DNA of 64,000 nucleotides, from NCBI RefSeq assembly GCF_000702005.1, contig NZ_JNKI01000003.1:25500-89499 (forward strand), in the 5' to 3' direction. The position numbers and the translations under genes were made by a program. Of this stretch, positions 55,296 through 64,000 are shown in pieces. Within the stretch, counting starts at the first letter, position 1, and each line of letters starts with the position of its first letter. The DNA comes from Selenomonas sp. ND2010. Its GTDB lineage: Bacteria; Bacillota; Negativicutes; Selenomonadales; Selenomonadaceae. The notes beneath the pieces were generated by a model. The model had not been told where the DNA came from. It did no database searches and was given only the letters and a program-made list of their open reading frames with translations.

Positions 55296-57149
55296 TTATT
55301 TCTGCTTATAGAACTCGAAGTTATCGAGTGATCCCCAAGTTCCCGGAGCAGCTTCCATAGTCACTGCCACCATACACTTGCCACCTTTTACCTCTACATC
55401 TTTGATGGTAAAGGTATGCCACTCGTTCCAGGCCGTGTCCTTAATATCCACTGACTTCGTGCCCTTGCTGGTCGTTGCACTGAGCTGATATTTGCTCTGG
55501 CCGCCACCCCCCTGGGTGGACACTGCTACGGTGTACTTGCCGTCAGCCAAACCCGTGAATTCCTGGCTAGCCGTGAACTTGAAGGCCTTGTCGCTCCAAT
55601 AGTGCATGGCGCTGGTATCCAGTGCATCGCCGCCCTTGGTCACTACATCGAGCACCTTATCGCCGGAGACGGTCCAGCCATCCAAATTCTGGGCCAGTTC
55701 GAAATTGCCGTTCTTGAACAGGTTCACCTTGTCGATGACACTGATAAGACCCGAAACCGGATGTTTTTTGCCGTCCACAGTAACCGTGCCTTTGACCGTA
55801 TAATCCCCAGCCTGCTCGAATACCGGTGCCGGGTTATCCCAGGTGATATCCAGATTCTCGGCATGGTCATCGGAGAAGGTCACGCGGGTCTTGGTTGGCA
55901 GCTTGGCCGGCACGCCCTTGCCGGCTTCGCCCGTCACATCGTCCACTTCCTTGAAAACCGGCTTGATGGTCGGCAGGCTATGATTGCTCACATCGTTGAA
56001 TACCTTCCAGGATTCCAACGCCTTGCCCTTGTTGTCGAACATCACGAGGTTATCCCATTCATCGCCCATATCCTTGAAGGCACCGGCCCCCGGCACAGCA
56101 TACCAGTCCGGCTCCCAGTAGAACATGCCGATGCCCTTGCCGTTCGGCACATCCGCCAGGCTCTGCATAACAGTCCTGAGGCCCGTTGCCTGTCCCTGTA
56201 CCGTGGAGCGGAAGCCGCCCACGAGTTCAGCCTGCGCATCATAGGGGTTCTTCGTCTTGTCAAAGTTCTCATTGGTATAGCCAAAGGCCGTTTCGACGAT
56301 GACGACATCCTTGTTGTAGCGGCTGGCCATATCGTTGATATTGGCCCGCATCGCATCCATATTGCCATGCCAGAAGGGATAGTAGGACAAACCGATGATA
56401 TCGAAGTCATTGACGCCGTTATCCTTAATCAACTGATTGTAGAATGCCTGAGAAGCGGCATTATCTCCCCCCTTGTCGATATGGATCATGGTCTTAATGT
56501 TCGGATCTGTCTCGTGTACCGCTTTCAGCCCGCTCGCTACAAAAGACGCCAGCGTCTTGCCATTATCCTTGGCCGGCAGTTTCCCCAACGGCCAAATCAT
56601 GCCATTGGTAATTTCATTGCCCACCTGCACCATTTCCGGTAAATGACCAGCTTTCTTGAAATCGCCTAAAACCTTTTTCGTGTACTGATAAACGTCTTTT
56701 GCTACTTTGGAGGCATTATCCTTTTCCCAAGCTTTTGGTCCCCATTGCTTGCCTGGATCAGCCCAGAAATCGCTGTAATGGAAATCAATCAGCACTTTCA
56801 TACCAAGATCATGCGCCCGCTTGGTCATAGCTAAAGCACGTTCCGCCGTGGTGTAGCCACCACCATTGGCATGATCTGGATTATTCCAGATACGCAGGCG
56901 AATCCAGTTGATTCCATATTTTTTCATGATGGCCAGTTCATCCATTTGCGTACCATCCATATCATAAAACTTGCCACCTAAGGATTCCAGTTCTGGCAAC
57001 ATCGACACGTCAGCGCCCTTAATGAAATCCGCACTAAGATTAGGAATCGGATTGACCTGTACAGCCGCCTCGGCTGAAAATGGGAATAAAGATACCGCGC
57101 CTGCAGTCAGTGCTCCCAATACTAAATTTTTAAGACTTGCGTTCTTCAT
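55296..57149 (-). CDS. Secreted endo-beta-1,4-galactanase, GH53, with C-terminal binding module
   Basis: 617 residues. A signal peptide spans 1-29 (LVLGALTAGAVSLFPFSAEAA). The GH53 barrel covers about 40-390: IKGADVSMLPELESLGGKFYD, WIRLRIWNNP, acid/base Glu179 in VGNEITNGMIWPLG, nucleophile Glu286 in VIVETAFGYT, and GIGMFYWEPDW. An Ig-like domain (about 405-465, VRVTFSDDHAENLDITW-like) links it to a C-terminal beta-sandwich (about 475-617, NGNFELAQNLDGWTV to GSLDNFEFY) that looks like a carbohydrate-binding module, possibly CBM61. It cuts galactan chains outside the inner membrane. AGGAGG precedes the ATG; it follows the porin by 36 bases. Confidence 0.94.
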   Translation of the reverse strand: MKNASLKNLVLGALTAGAVSLFPFSAEAAVQVNPIPNLSADFIKGADVSMLPELESLGGKFYDMDGTQMDELAIMKKYGINWIRLRIWNNPDHANGGGYTTAERALAMTKRAHDLGMKVLIDFHYSDFWADPGKQWGPKAWEKDNASKVAKDVYQYTKKVLGDFKKAGHLPEMVQVGNEITNGMIWPLGKLPAKDNGKTLASFVASGLKAVHETDPNIKTMIHIDKGGDNAASQAFYNQLIKDNGVNDFDIIGLSYYPFWHGNMDAMRANINDMASRYNKDVVIVETAFGYTNENFDKTKNPYDAQAELVGGFRSTVQGQATGLRTVMQSLADVPNGKGIGMFYWEPDWYAVPGAGAFKDMGDEWDNLVMFDNKGKALESWKVFNDVSNHSLPTIKPVFKEVDDVTGEAGKGVPAKLPTKTRVTFSDDHAENLDITWDNPAPVFEQAGDYTVKGTVTVDGKKHPVSGLISVIDKVNLFKNGNFELAQNLDGWTVSGDKVLDVVTKGGDALDTSAMHYWSDKAFKFTASQEFTGLADGKYTVAVSTQGGGGQSKYQLSATTSKGTKSVDIKDTAWNEWHTFTIKDVEVKGGKCMVAVTMEAAPGTWGSLDNFEFYKQK

Positions 57150-57185
57150 GCGATTTTTCCTCCTGCACCTTATTATCCTGTTCCC

Positions 57186-58619
57186 TTAGAAGCTAACAAT
57201 AAGCCCCGATAACAGCATGTTGTCATAAGTACCATATTTCGTATTATAAGTTTTCATACGGTGCCAGTTGAGTTCCAGATTTGTCTGTGGTGCCAGCATA
57301 TAACTGAAACCTAAACCATAGCCACGGCATCCGCCTGCGTCACCACCATAACCATTACCACCGGCAAAGTCCATGTGATGTCCCCAGCCAGAGGAATCAA
57401 CCGCATAATTACCCAGCGCTGCATATTCCACATACGTATGCCACGTGTTTTTCTTCATCCAGTCGAGATTGCCATAGACCACGCGCGTCCAGAAGCCATG
57501 CTTGTTCTGGTCTTTGCCCGTCATGGTCACATTGTTGACAATCCCCTCTGCGATCCAGGTAACACGCGGGGAAAGTTTGGTATTGAAGCCCACCGCAGTC
57601 TGGTTCAGTTTATAATCCACTGCTTTGCCATAGAAATTAATCCAGCCCCAGTCGTCGACAGAAGGATTCAAGAGCTGCGCATCCATTTTCGCGTTCAAGT
57701 GGGACACGGTAATGGTCGTAGCACTGCTCGGCCGTACGGATACATTGGCAAAGAACCCTGGCATCCACTTACCTTTTCCCTGACCCCAGTTTTCTGCCGT
57801 GATATCGCCCCAGCCAAACATGGCATCCATTTTCGGACCGAAGGTCTTATTTACCGCGAAACCATCGATACCATTTTCCCACCAGATAAGGCCCTGTCCA
57901 AGGTTTTTCTCCATGCGGCCAGCGTCAATCCGGAAACCATTTTTCGCGGACCAATTCACTTCGGCCCGATCCAGGGTAACATTACCATGGTTATCACTGC
58001 CCAGTCCATGGTCATTATACGCATCACTGCGGTTGGTCTCATGCTCCAGCTTCAACCGCGCATTGAACGACAGATTGGGAGCAGGCTCTCCCCACATGCC
58101 AAGACGGAAACGAGTCGGTGCTACTTTTTCCTTCTTGTCCAAATGCTTTTTCGTATCAGCATCCATTCCGGCTACATTTAGTCTTTTATAATAATTTCCT
58201 TTAATGTTTTCCGCATAACGGAATCGGACATCGCCAAACATTTTTATATTGGACTGTTTGCTCTTGATGGCATTGATTTCCTGTTCCACATTGGACAGGC
58301 GTACATCCATATCCTTGAGCTCCGTGGAAAATTCTTTTTTGAGTTTATTGATGGCCCCTTTATCCTTCGGCTGGGCATTGTCGTATTTCTCCATAGCCTT
58401 GGCCACGATCTGCGCCATCTCATAGCGGTTCATAGCCTTAGTCCCCTGGAAGGTACCATCGTTATAGCCTTCCAGCACGCCATCCTCAGCGAGCATGGTA
58501 ACGGCATCATAAGCCCAATGTCCTTCCGGTAAATCCTTGAAGGGATTCTGTGCGGCAAAAACCGTCGTACTCATCGTCGTTGCTGCTAAAACTGCTGCCA
58601 TAATAGCGGATTTTTTCAT
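57186..58619 (-). CDS. SLH-domain outer membrane porin
   Basis: 477 residues. Signal peptide 1-22 (AAVLAATTMSTTVFAA). One SLH domain, about 24-80 (NPFKDLPEGHWAYDAVTMLAEDGVLEGYNDGTF), a short coiled coil (about 88-120), then a beta-rich C-terminal half with aromatic-ended strands and a final phenylalanine (GLIVSF), typical of a beta-barrel. This is the Mep45/Omp-alpha-like porin plan of Negativicutes, where the SLH domain binds peptidoglycan. It lies 36 bases before the galactanase gene, so it is probably the entry route for galacto-oligosaccharides. A more general porin is the alternative. Confidence 0.92.
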   Translation of the reverse strand: MKKSAIMAAVLAATTMSTTVFAAQNPFKDLPEGHWAYDAVTMLAEDGVLEGYNDGTFQGTKAMNRYEMAQIVAKAMEKYDNAQPKDKGAINKLKKEFSTELKDMDVRLSNVEQEINAIKSKQSNIKMFGDVRFRYAENIKGNYYKRLNVAGMDADTKKHLDKKEKVAPTRFRLGMWGEPAPNLSFNARLKLEHETNRSDAYNDHGLGSDNHGNVTLDRAEVNWSAKNGFRIDAGRMEKNLGQGLIWWENGIDGFAVNKTFGPKMDAMFGWGDITAENWGQGKGKWMPGFFANVSVRPSSATTITVSHLNAKMDAQLLNPSVDDWGWINFYGKAVDYKLNQTAVGFNTKLSPRVTWIAEGIVNNVTMTGKDQNKHGFWTRVVYGNLDWMKKNTWHTYVEYAALGNYAVDSSGWGHHMDFAGGNGYGGDAGGCRGYGLGFSYMLAPQTNLELNWHRMKTYNTKYGTYDNMLLSGLIVSF

Positions 58620-58661
58620 GATACTTCCTCCTAAAATTTCTAATTTTCTGTAAAAATTGGC

Positions 58662-58711
58662 AAAAAAAATACTCCTGCTGCCACTGTTGCCATTACAACT
58701 GGCAGCAGGAG
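58662..58711 (-). terminator. Terminator between lacE and the porin gene
   Basis: 12-bp perfect stem (58672-58683 with 58700-58711, CTCCTGCTGCCA), 16-base loop, followed by eight T on the minus strand. Only about 40 bases then remain before the porin ATG, and no clear promoter is seen in them. Confidence 0.85.
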
Positions 58712-58730
58712 ATACTTCTTCCTACTAAAA

Positions 58731-60398
58731 TTAATGTGCCATCAAAGCCAAGGCAAAATCCAACGCTTTGTCCGGGTCACGGGTGAGTCCCACATATTCC
58801 CGGCCGCTGGTGGTAACACTCTTAACCCCTTTTGCATCACAGTCACTCTTAAGCTCATCATACATCGAAGCCATCTGCGGAGCCAGCACCACCAAATCAA
58901 AATCTGTAATGATATCCTTATGTTGACCATAGGCCATGGCAATGGATTCCACAGGAGCATGGCGATGTTCAGCACCTTTAGTGATAGCCTTTGCCAGCAT
59001 AGAGCTAGTCGCACCGGAAGCACAGAGAACCAGCACGCGCTTTTCATCCTCCGGAACCTCCTCAGCCGTTGCAGCGGGGGCAGCCGTAACCGAAGCGGAT
59101 TCCATTTCTTCCTCCACTTCATCCGTCACGCCAGCCTTTTCCCTTTCCACGAGCTGTGCATCATAGACACGGAAGAACGGATAGTACATTACTGCATCCA
59201 TAACGAGCAACAACGGTGCCAAAATGAAGGCCAGCTGAGCAAAACCTGTACCAACGATCAATCCGATAGGCGCTGGCGTAGTCCACGGCAAAATATACGT
59301 AAAAGCATTCATGCCCAAATTATCAACAAAGAATTTAAACACCCAAACATTAAGAATCGGCGTAAGAACAAAAGGAAAGAACAATACCGGATTGAGCACA
59401 ATCGGAGCGCCAAAAATAATTGGTTCGTTGACCGCAAAGGTCACCGGCACGATAGAAGCTCGACCTACCGCTCGAAGTTGTTTCGATTTTGCGATAAATG
59501 CACACATAGCGCAGAACATTAAGGTTGCACCAGTTCCCCCCAAGGTAGCGACAAAATAAGAGGTCGGATGCGTAAGAATGTTTGTGGCATGGCCACCGGC
59601 ACTGACGATCTGCAGATTAGCCTCGATGTTAGTAATATAAATAGCCGTCACTGCCGGTTCCACAATAGATGGGCCATGTATACCTACGAACCAGAACATA
59701 GCCATGGCACCGTAGATAACAGCTAGGCCGATGTAACCATCCGCTGCCACAAATAGGGGTTTAAACACTTCCAGAATCCAGGCACCAAACATCATACCTG
59801 TTGCTTCCTTAAATACAATACCAAATACCCAGTAAACCATAACCGCAACCGACAGGGGGATAAGGTCAGCAAACGTCTGGGCAATATAGTGCGGAACTTC
59901 GTCCGGAAGTTTAATCGTAATATTACGCTTTACAAAAAACTTATAAATATTCGGCACTGTAAAGGCCACGACAAAAGCAGAAAGCAGGCCTTTCGTCCCC
60001 ATGAATTCCGTAGATATGCCCCCATCCACAGGAGCAACCGCCAGCAGGAGCAGGCAAATGATGGAGACAATCATAACAGATACATCATTAATCTGTCGTA
60101 GTTTCGGCATCTTGGTATTGAGGCTATCCGTTAAGCTTTTGGCAATAGTAGCCACCATCAGAATCCCCAGCATTCCCATGCTATAGTTGTAAGCCTGCCA
60201 CAATACCGTACTGATTTTTTCCGGCCACTTATAGTCGAAAATTTCTGGTACACAGGCTACCAAAATAAATAAAGACGAGAACAGGATTACCGGGATACAA
60301 CTGACAAAGCCATCCCGAATTGCCCGCAAATAGATGTTGTTAGAAACCTTTTCGAAAAGAGGCTTCATTTTCTCTACCATCTGAATGAGTTTTTCCAT
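58731..60398 (-). CDS. lacE: Lactose/galactoside PTS EIICB
   Basis: 555 residues. The EIIC domain (about 1-420) has eight to ten hydrophobic stretches and family landmarks LGGTGATLMFCAMCAFIAKSK, NEPIIFGAPIVLNPVLFFPF and TTPAPIGLIVGTGF. A linker rich in Ala, Glu and Val precedes the EIIB domain (about 455-555), with the phosphocysteine in RVLVLCASGATSSMLA. It imports a beta-galactoside while phosphorylating it at C6. EIIA is lacF at 50969. GAAAGGGA precedes the ATG; the 28-base motif is upstream. Confidence 0.95.
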   Translation of the reverse strand: MEKLIQMVEKMKPLFEKVSNNIYLRAIRDGFVSCIPVILFSSLFILVACVPEIFDYKWPEKISTVLWQAYNYSMGMLGILMVATIAKSLTDSLNTKMPKLRQINDVSVMIVSIICLLLLAVAPVDGGISTEFMGTKGLLSAFVVAFTVPNIYKFFVKRNITIKLPDEVPHYIAQTFADLIPLSVAVMVYWVFGIVFKEATGMMFGAWILEVFKPLFVAADGYIGLAVIYGAMAMFWFVGIHGPSIVEPAVTAIYITNIEANLQIVSAGGHATNILTHPTSYFVATLGGTGATLMFCAMCAFIAKSKQLRAVGRASIVPVTFAVNEPIIFGAPIVLNPVLFFPFVLTPILNVWVFKFFVDNLGMNAFTYILPWTTPAPIGLIVGTGFAQLAFILAPLLLVMDAVMYYPFFRVYDAQLVEREKAGVTDEVEEEMESASVTAAPAATAEEVPEDEKRVLVLCASGATSSMLAKAITKGAEHRHAPVESIAMAYGQHKDIITDFDLVVLAPQMASMYDELKSDCDAKGVKSVTTSGREYVGLTRDPDKALDFALALMAH

Positions 60399-60458
60399 GA
60401 CACTTTCCCTTTCTTTTTCTTCCAGTAAAGACCCCTAATTGTTTTTCCCCTTGTTATG

Positions 60459-60464
60459 ATTATA
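60459..60464 (-). promoter_or_regulatory. -10 box of the lacE promoter
   Basis: TATAAT on the minus strand, 60 bases before the lacE ATG, with the 28-base motif 25 bases upstream. Confidence 0.55.
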
Positions 60465-60489
60465 GTATAATAAAAACGTGTTTATTCGT

Positions 60490-60517
60490 GTTTTCACGTT
60501 TTGAAAATGTTTTCAAT
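60490..60517. promoter_or_regulatory. Putative RpiR-type operator upstream of lacE
   Basis: Third copy of the motif: GTTTTC, 3 bases, TTTTGAAA, then ATGTTTTCAA. Confidence 0.65.
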
Positions 60518-60530
60518 CCTATTTGCACGT

Positions 60531-60571
60531 AAAAAGAACTGCCCTCTTATTGTTACCCAAGAGGGCAGTTC
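60531..60571 (-). terminator. Terminator of the kinase-like gene
   Basis: 13-bp perfect stem (60536-60548 with 60559-60571, GAACTGCCCTCTT), 10-base loop, five T after it on the minus strand. Confidence 0.9.
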
Positions 60572-60577
60572 CACCTT

Positions 60578-61603
60578 TTATTTCAAGATATCCGCCAATT
60601 CTTCCGGTGTCAGTTCAAACGTCTCCATAATAGCCTTACTGCTCATTGTCCCATCCAAGTACAATTTCCGCAGGATTGTACGGCGGGCTGCGGATAAGCC
60701 TTCCGCATAACCATTTTTGAATAAAGCACCATTATTTCCCTGCTCTACCCCCATACGGCGATTGATTCCCCCGAGCAAACTGCTCTCGATTGAGACATTC
60801 GGCTTTTTCCACAAAGCATTCCGATCCACCATATTGGTCGGCATAATTTTCCCCTTCAGCTGGTAATCCCCATCGCCAAGCATCTGCCAAGTTTCATCTG
60901 CCGGCCAGGACTTTTTGAGCACCCGTTCCACATTGATACGGTCACTTTCCCGGTAAAACCGCTCTGCATCCTCCCGCGATTTGCCGCCGGCCATTTTCCG
61001 GGCAATAAGCCGCTCTTTCAAATCACGCGGCTCTGCACTGATAAACAGCGAATAATCCGCATAACTGCGGATTTTCTGCCACGGGTCTTCGCCTAACAGC
61101 AGCCAATTTCCTTCCAATAGAATTATCTTGCGGCGAATCTTTACGACTTCCTCCACGACATCGTGAATCGAACGGTCGTAAATCGGCCAACGAATATCTG
61201 CCATGCGGACCGTTTCGAGCTTTTCCACAAGGTGTTCCACGTCAAAAGTCTCTGGACATCCCTTTACCGCCGCCATAGGAATCTTTTCGCCATTGCGCTC
61301 CACATGATGATTGCGGATGTAATCGCTATGATAATGGAACCCATCGAGGCCAATGGATTGCACGGGCTCAAGAGATGAATCCGTCAAGGACAGCTGCTCT
61401 AACAGCAGTGCCAACGTGGATTTGCCAGTTCCCGGAGGCGCTACCAAAAAAATCACCAAACGTTTTCCTACCCCTTGTTGCATTTTGGTCATTCGACGCA
61501 GGAATGGAACAAACAGATTATCAATTGTCGCCTGATTGTATTGTACCTTATGCCCCAGGCCATTTATTGTAAGGCGGCAGGTTCGCCACACTTTCCCCCC
61601 CAT
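60578..61603 (-). CDS. Uridine-kinase-like P-loop kinase with a C-terminal helical extension
   Basis: About 341 residues. The kinase part (about 40-235) has Walker A VAPPGTGKSTLALLLEQL, GLDGFHYHSDYI, WPIYDRSIHDVVEE and LLEGNWLLL, the pattern of the uridine/pantothenate kinase-like 'nucleoside kinase' family (PRK09270 type). The last 60 residues (GYAEGLSAARRTILRKLYLDGTMSSKAIMETF) are a helical tail with a helix-turn-helix look. The substrate is unknown. The start at 61603 has AGGAGG upstream; an upstream ATG at 61651 is not supported. It ends in a strong terminator before lacE's promoter. Confidence 0.82.
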   Translation of the reverse strand: MGGKVWRTCRLTINGLGHKVQYNQATIDNLFVPFLRRMTKMQQGVGKRLVIFLVAPPGTGKSTLALLLEQLSLTDSSLEPVQSIGLDGFHYHSDYIRNHHVERNGEKIPMAAVKGCPETFDVEHLVEKLETVRMADIRWPIYDRSIHDVVEEVVKIRRKIILLEGNWLLLGEDPWQKIRSYADYSLFISAEPRDLKERLIARKMAGGKSREDAERFYRESDRINVERVLKKSWPADETWQMLGDGDYQLKGKIMPTNMVDRNALWKKPNVSIESSLLGGINRRMGVEQGNNGALFKNGYAEGLSAARRTILRKLYLDGTMSSKAIMETFELTPEELADILK

Positions 61604-61649
61604 ATTTTCTCCTCCTATCATTCCTTTGGTAAAAGCAAACTCTTCTTGC

Positions 61650-61692
61650 ATTATACCGCCAATGTTCTAGTTTTGCCATAGGCAAAACTTCC
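61650..61692. repeat. Dispersed palindromic repeat, copy 3
   Basis: 43 bases identical to 22633-22675 except four positions; the 9-bp stem is kept (AGTTTTGCC/GGCAAAACT, loop ATA instead of ACA). It lies between two divergent genes, upstream of both. Confidence 0.7.
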
Positions 61693-61792
61693 CTGAGTTT
61701 TAAGAAGTTCATTAGAATTTTCATACTTTTTTCTAACCTATTTTTGTTATAATTGAAGATAGCAATTGATATATATAACGGAGGTTGATAGT

Positions 61793-62869
61793 ATGATTAC
61801 CCGGTTCCAATCCCGTAAAAAAATAACCAGCCTGCTAGCTGCCGGCATTATTGCCTCAACGACTGCTGCGGGAGTCTTTATGCCGACTCCGGCCGAAGCC
61901 AGTACCGCCAGCATTTTAGGTGCGGCAATTGGCGGAATACAAGCTCGCAGCGAACTCAATAAAACCCTGCACAAATACAACGATACCGAAGAAGGCCGTC
62001 AGGAATATTTCCAAGCCATGAAAAAACAGTACGGCGTCAACAATGATTGGGCTCTTAACCAGCAGCTTGACCGCATCATGACCAATCTCACGGCAGCCAT
62101 CGGTGCGGTCGATCCATCCATTTATCAAAAGCCCTATAATTATTTCATCAACAACGAAACCAGCTTCAATGCCTTTTGCACCTTAGGACACAACCTTAGC
62201 GTCAATACGGGGCTCTATAATGTACTTACCAACGAAGATGAAATTGCTGTCGTATTAGGGCACGAGCTCGGCCACGGTCAAAAAGACCATCCGGCAAAGG
62301 GTGCCCGCCGGTCACTCAACATGGCGATTCTTGGCTCAGCAACGGGAACCACTGCCGGTGCAATCATGGCAACCGTCGTAAATAATCGTAACATTACGAA
62401 ACCAATGGAACGCGAGGCTGATGCACTGGCTTTTGACTACATCATCCACACGAATTACAACCCCGGTGCCACAGCCGCCGTATGGCAGCGCGTAATGGAC
62501 CTTTCGAAGAGCAATCCTTCTGGCATCCAGGCCTTTATATCCGACCATCCTTCCAACGATAACCGCCGCGATGCCTATTCCAAAAAACTTACCACCTACA
62601 GCGGTGGACATGTTACCAACAAAGACGGCGTCATAAAGGTCAACACCAAAGTATTCACGACACCGGCAGCCGCTGGCGGCATGAGTGCCCGTGAGCGTGC
62701 TTACTTCGTCATGGGCAACCTCTGTGCCGCCTATCATAATGGCCATAACCGCAGTGCTGCTTATGCCAGCGGCAATACCGTCATGCTTGGCGCCCAACCC
62801 ATCATGACCTGCGTCGAAGGCGACGAACCCGCATCGACGCTTGCTGCCCGCCTCAACCAAATCAAATAA
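61793..62869 (+). CDS. Secreted M48-family metallopeptidase
   Basis: About 358 residues. A signal peptide covers about 1-37 (ITSLLAAGIIASTTAAGVFMPTPAEA). The zinc site is VVLGHELGHGQKDH (HExxH, about residue 160), with the third ligand Glu in EREADALAFDYI. This is the M48 peptidase family (YfgC/BepA-, Oma1-like). In a diderm it would act in the periplasm, perhaps in outer-membrane protein quality control. The C-terminal 80 residues carry no recognised repeat. The start at 61793 follows GGAGG by 8 bases; a TATAAT lies at 61748-61753. Confidence 0.93.
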   Translation: MITRFQSRKKITSLLAAGIIASTTAAGVFMPTPAEASTASILGAAIGGIQARSELNKTLHKYNDTEEGRQEYFQAMKKQYGVNNDWALNQQLDRIMTNLTAAIGAVDPSIYQKPYNYFINNETSFNAFCTLGHNLSVNTGLYNVLTNEDEIAVVLGHELGHGQKDHPAKGARRSLNMAILGSATGTTAGAIMATVVNNRNITKPMEREADALAFDYIIHTNYNPGATAAVWQRVMDLSKSNPSGIQAFISDHPSNDNRRDAYSKKLTTYSGGHVTNKDGVIKVNTKVFTTPAAAGGMSARERAYFVMGNLCAAYHNGHNRSAAYASGNTVMLGAQPIMTCVEGDEPASTLAARLNQIK

Positions 62870-62901
62870 ATGACCAGTGGCGATAGGCAATGAAGTCTCT
62901 C

Positions 62902-62939
62902 AAGGAAAGCGTTCAAAATGAACCGCTTTCCTTTTTTTG
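62902..62939 (+). terminator. Rho-independent terminator after the M48 gene
   Basis: AAGGAAAGCG pairs with CGCTTTCCTT, TTCA with TGAA inside, and seven T follow on the plus strand. Confidence 0.88.
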
Positions 62940-62997
62940 TACGACTGATATATAATGGTAACAAATACGTAATGCAGTCATGCGAAAGGACATCATC

Positions 62998-64000
62998 ATG
63001 CAAATACGCGATTATCGCACTTCCATCCTGTTAGGTATTACCTTTACCATTTTGTTATCCACCTTCTGGTATATGCCGCAACTGGCCTTTATCATCTTCA
63101 TCTCCCTGCTGTTGCAACTTCTCTTGTTGCCACCAGTAAACTGCCTGAATAAAAAAATGCCCCGCGCCTTAGCCGCCGGAATTGTACTCATAGCTTTTGT
63201 CAGCTTTACGTTTCTATTGCTGGCATTAGTCTCCAGCAGCTTTGTCCCGACCTTCTCTCACTTCATTACCGATTTCCCACAACTGACGGAAAAAATTCAG
63301 AACGTTCCACTATTGCAGGAATCCGAATTTCTTAATACCGAACTGGATAATGTCTGGGCGGAGCTGAAATCCACCAGTGTCGATGCCCTAAAATCCTCTC
63401 TAACCGTTCTTTTGTCCCTATTCAACAAAATCATCGACATGGTCATCATCCTCTTTGTGACCTTTTATCTCCTCAAAGACGGCGAAGAAATCAAACAGTA
63501 CCTTGCTACCCGTTTCCCACAAAAGGATACCGGACGTGTCTTGAAACTTTTTAACCGCATTTTAAATGCTCTGCGTACCTACATTTTCAGTCAGCTCGTC
63601 ATCTGTTGCATTACTGCTGTGATTGTCTTCCTATATTTTACTCTGCGGAATCTCCCCTATGCTTCAGTCTTTGCCATGGTTTCCGGCATCTGCGAGTTCA
63701 TCCCTGTATTGGGTCCCACGGTCGCTTCTGCCTTTGGAATCCTACTGACGGCCACCGTTGATCCATTTATCGCCCTACAGACTGCTGGCTTTTACCTGCT
63801 GCTCACACAAATCAATCACAACTTCATCTATCCCACAATGATTGGTAAATCCCTAAACCTCCATCCCATTGCCATTATTCTCGGCATTATTCTCGGAGGA
63901 GAACTACTTGGTGCCCCCGGCATGTTCCTGGCTGTCCCCTTCATCGTCATCTGCAAATTGGTCATTGAAGACATCTACGAACATCGCCTGCGCCAATTGG
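62998..64000 (+). CDS. AI-2E/PerM-family membrane transporter, 3' end outside the window
   Basis: The first 334 residues are present. ATG at 62998 has AAAGGA 7 bases upstream. Translation gives several membrane helices at the start (LLGITFTILLSTFWYMP, LALVSSSFVPTF), a soluble middle with SLFNKIIDMVIILFVTFYLLKDGEEI, and the family signature FEFIPVLGPTVASAFG-like (CEFIPVLGPTVAS) and GKSLNLHPIAIILGIILGGELLG. Family members (PerM, TqsA) export or import small molecules or act as antiporters; the substrate is unknown. Confidence 0.9.
   Translation, partial: MQIRDYRTSILLGITFTILLSTFWYMPQLAFIIFISLLLQLLLLPPVNCLNKKMPRALAAGIVLIAFVSFTFLLLALVSSSFVPTFSHFITDFPQLTEKIQNVPLLQESEFLNTELDNVWAELKSTSVDALKSSLTVLLSLFNKIIDMVIILFVTFYLLKDGEEIKQYLATRFPQKDTGRVLKLFNRILNALRTYIFSQLVICCITAVIVFLYFTLRNLPYASVFAMVSGICEFIPVLGPTVASAFGILLTATVDPFIALQTAGFYLLLTQINHNFIYPTMIGKSLNLHPIAIILGIILGGELLGAPGMFLAVPFIVICKLVIEDIYEHRLRQL

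Noticed and set aside
55602-56642. Plus-strand open frame of 346 codons opposite the GH53 gene
   Set aside because: Antisense shadow of the galactanase gene; no ribosome site and no family resemblance.

Overview
The window reads as chromosome of a diderm firmicute of the class Negativicutes, most like a Selenomonas/Mitsuokella-type member of the Selenomonadaceae. This is inferred from a mixture of gene families, not from a marker gene. The Firmicutes signs are rny with ymdB and spoVS, gatCAB, and an rbgA-rnhB-FliK-like-FlhB-like cluster. Against these stands an outer-membrane porin with an N-terminal SLH domain, typical of Negativicutes. Most genes lie on the minus strand. I saw no rRNA, tRNA, CRISPR array or riboswitch.

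Bases 1-8700: an orphan serine recombinase; then a tight five-gene unit (ArsC/Spx-like protein, DNPH1-like nucleotide N-hydrolase, macrodomain protein, DUF1848 protein, sirtuin) that looks like NAD/ADP-ribose and nucleotide housekeeping; a secreted small protein; and an etfB-etfA-glcD set resembling the flavin-based electron-bifurcating lactate dehydrogenase LctBCD. Bases 8700-15000 are the accessory part: a low-GC DUF262/HNH protein of the GmrSD/SspE kind, a 23S rRNA m5U methyltransferase, and an IS607-type element whose TnpA is broken while TnpB and a probable guide-RNA end are preserved.

Bases 15000-31000 are mainly housekeeping: gph, a hotdog thioesterase, gatCAB, an AlkD-like protein, priA, comM, yraN, the FlhB-like/FliK-like pair, rnhB, rbgA, a BsuPI-domain lipoprotein-like secreted protein and a CNNM/CorC-type membrane protein.

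Bases 31000-43800 form a Leloir galactoside cluster: lacZ (GH2), a GH36 alpha-galactosidase, a cytidylate-kinase-like protein, a GPH-type symporter, galK, galE, galT and a LacI-type regulator. Repeated TGTAAACGTTTTCT sites lie in front of the transcription units. Bases 43800-49400 hold a P-loop/Asp23 fusion protein, a PHP phosphoesterase, spoVS, ymdB, a hypothetical and rny.

Bases 49500-60400 form a second, independent galactoside system: lacA-lacB-lacF-lacG, an RpiR regulator, lacC with a GatY/KbaY-type class II aldolase, a secreted GH53 endo-beta-1,4-galactanase with a C-terminal binding module, an SLH porin and a lactose-type PTS EIICB. Together they read as a complete galactan route: cut outside, enter through the porin, import by PTS, hydrolyse as 6-phosphogalactoside, then the tagatose-6-phosphate pathway. 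A 28-base motif recurs at three promoters of this system. The window ends with a kinase-like protein, an M48 metallopeptidase and a truncated AI-2E-family transporter.
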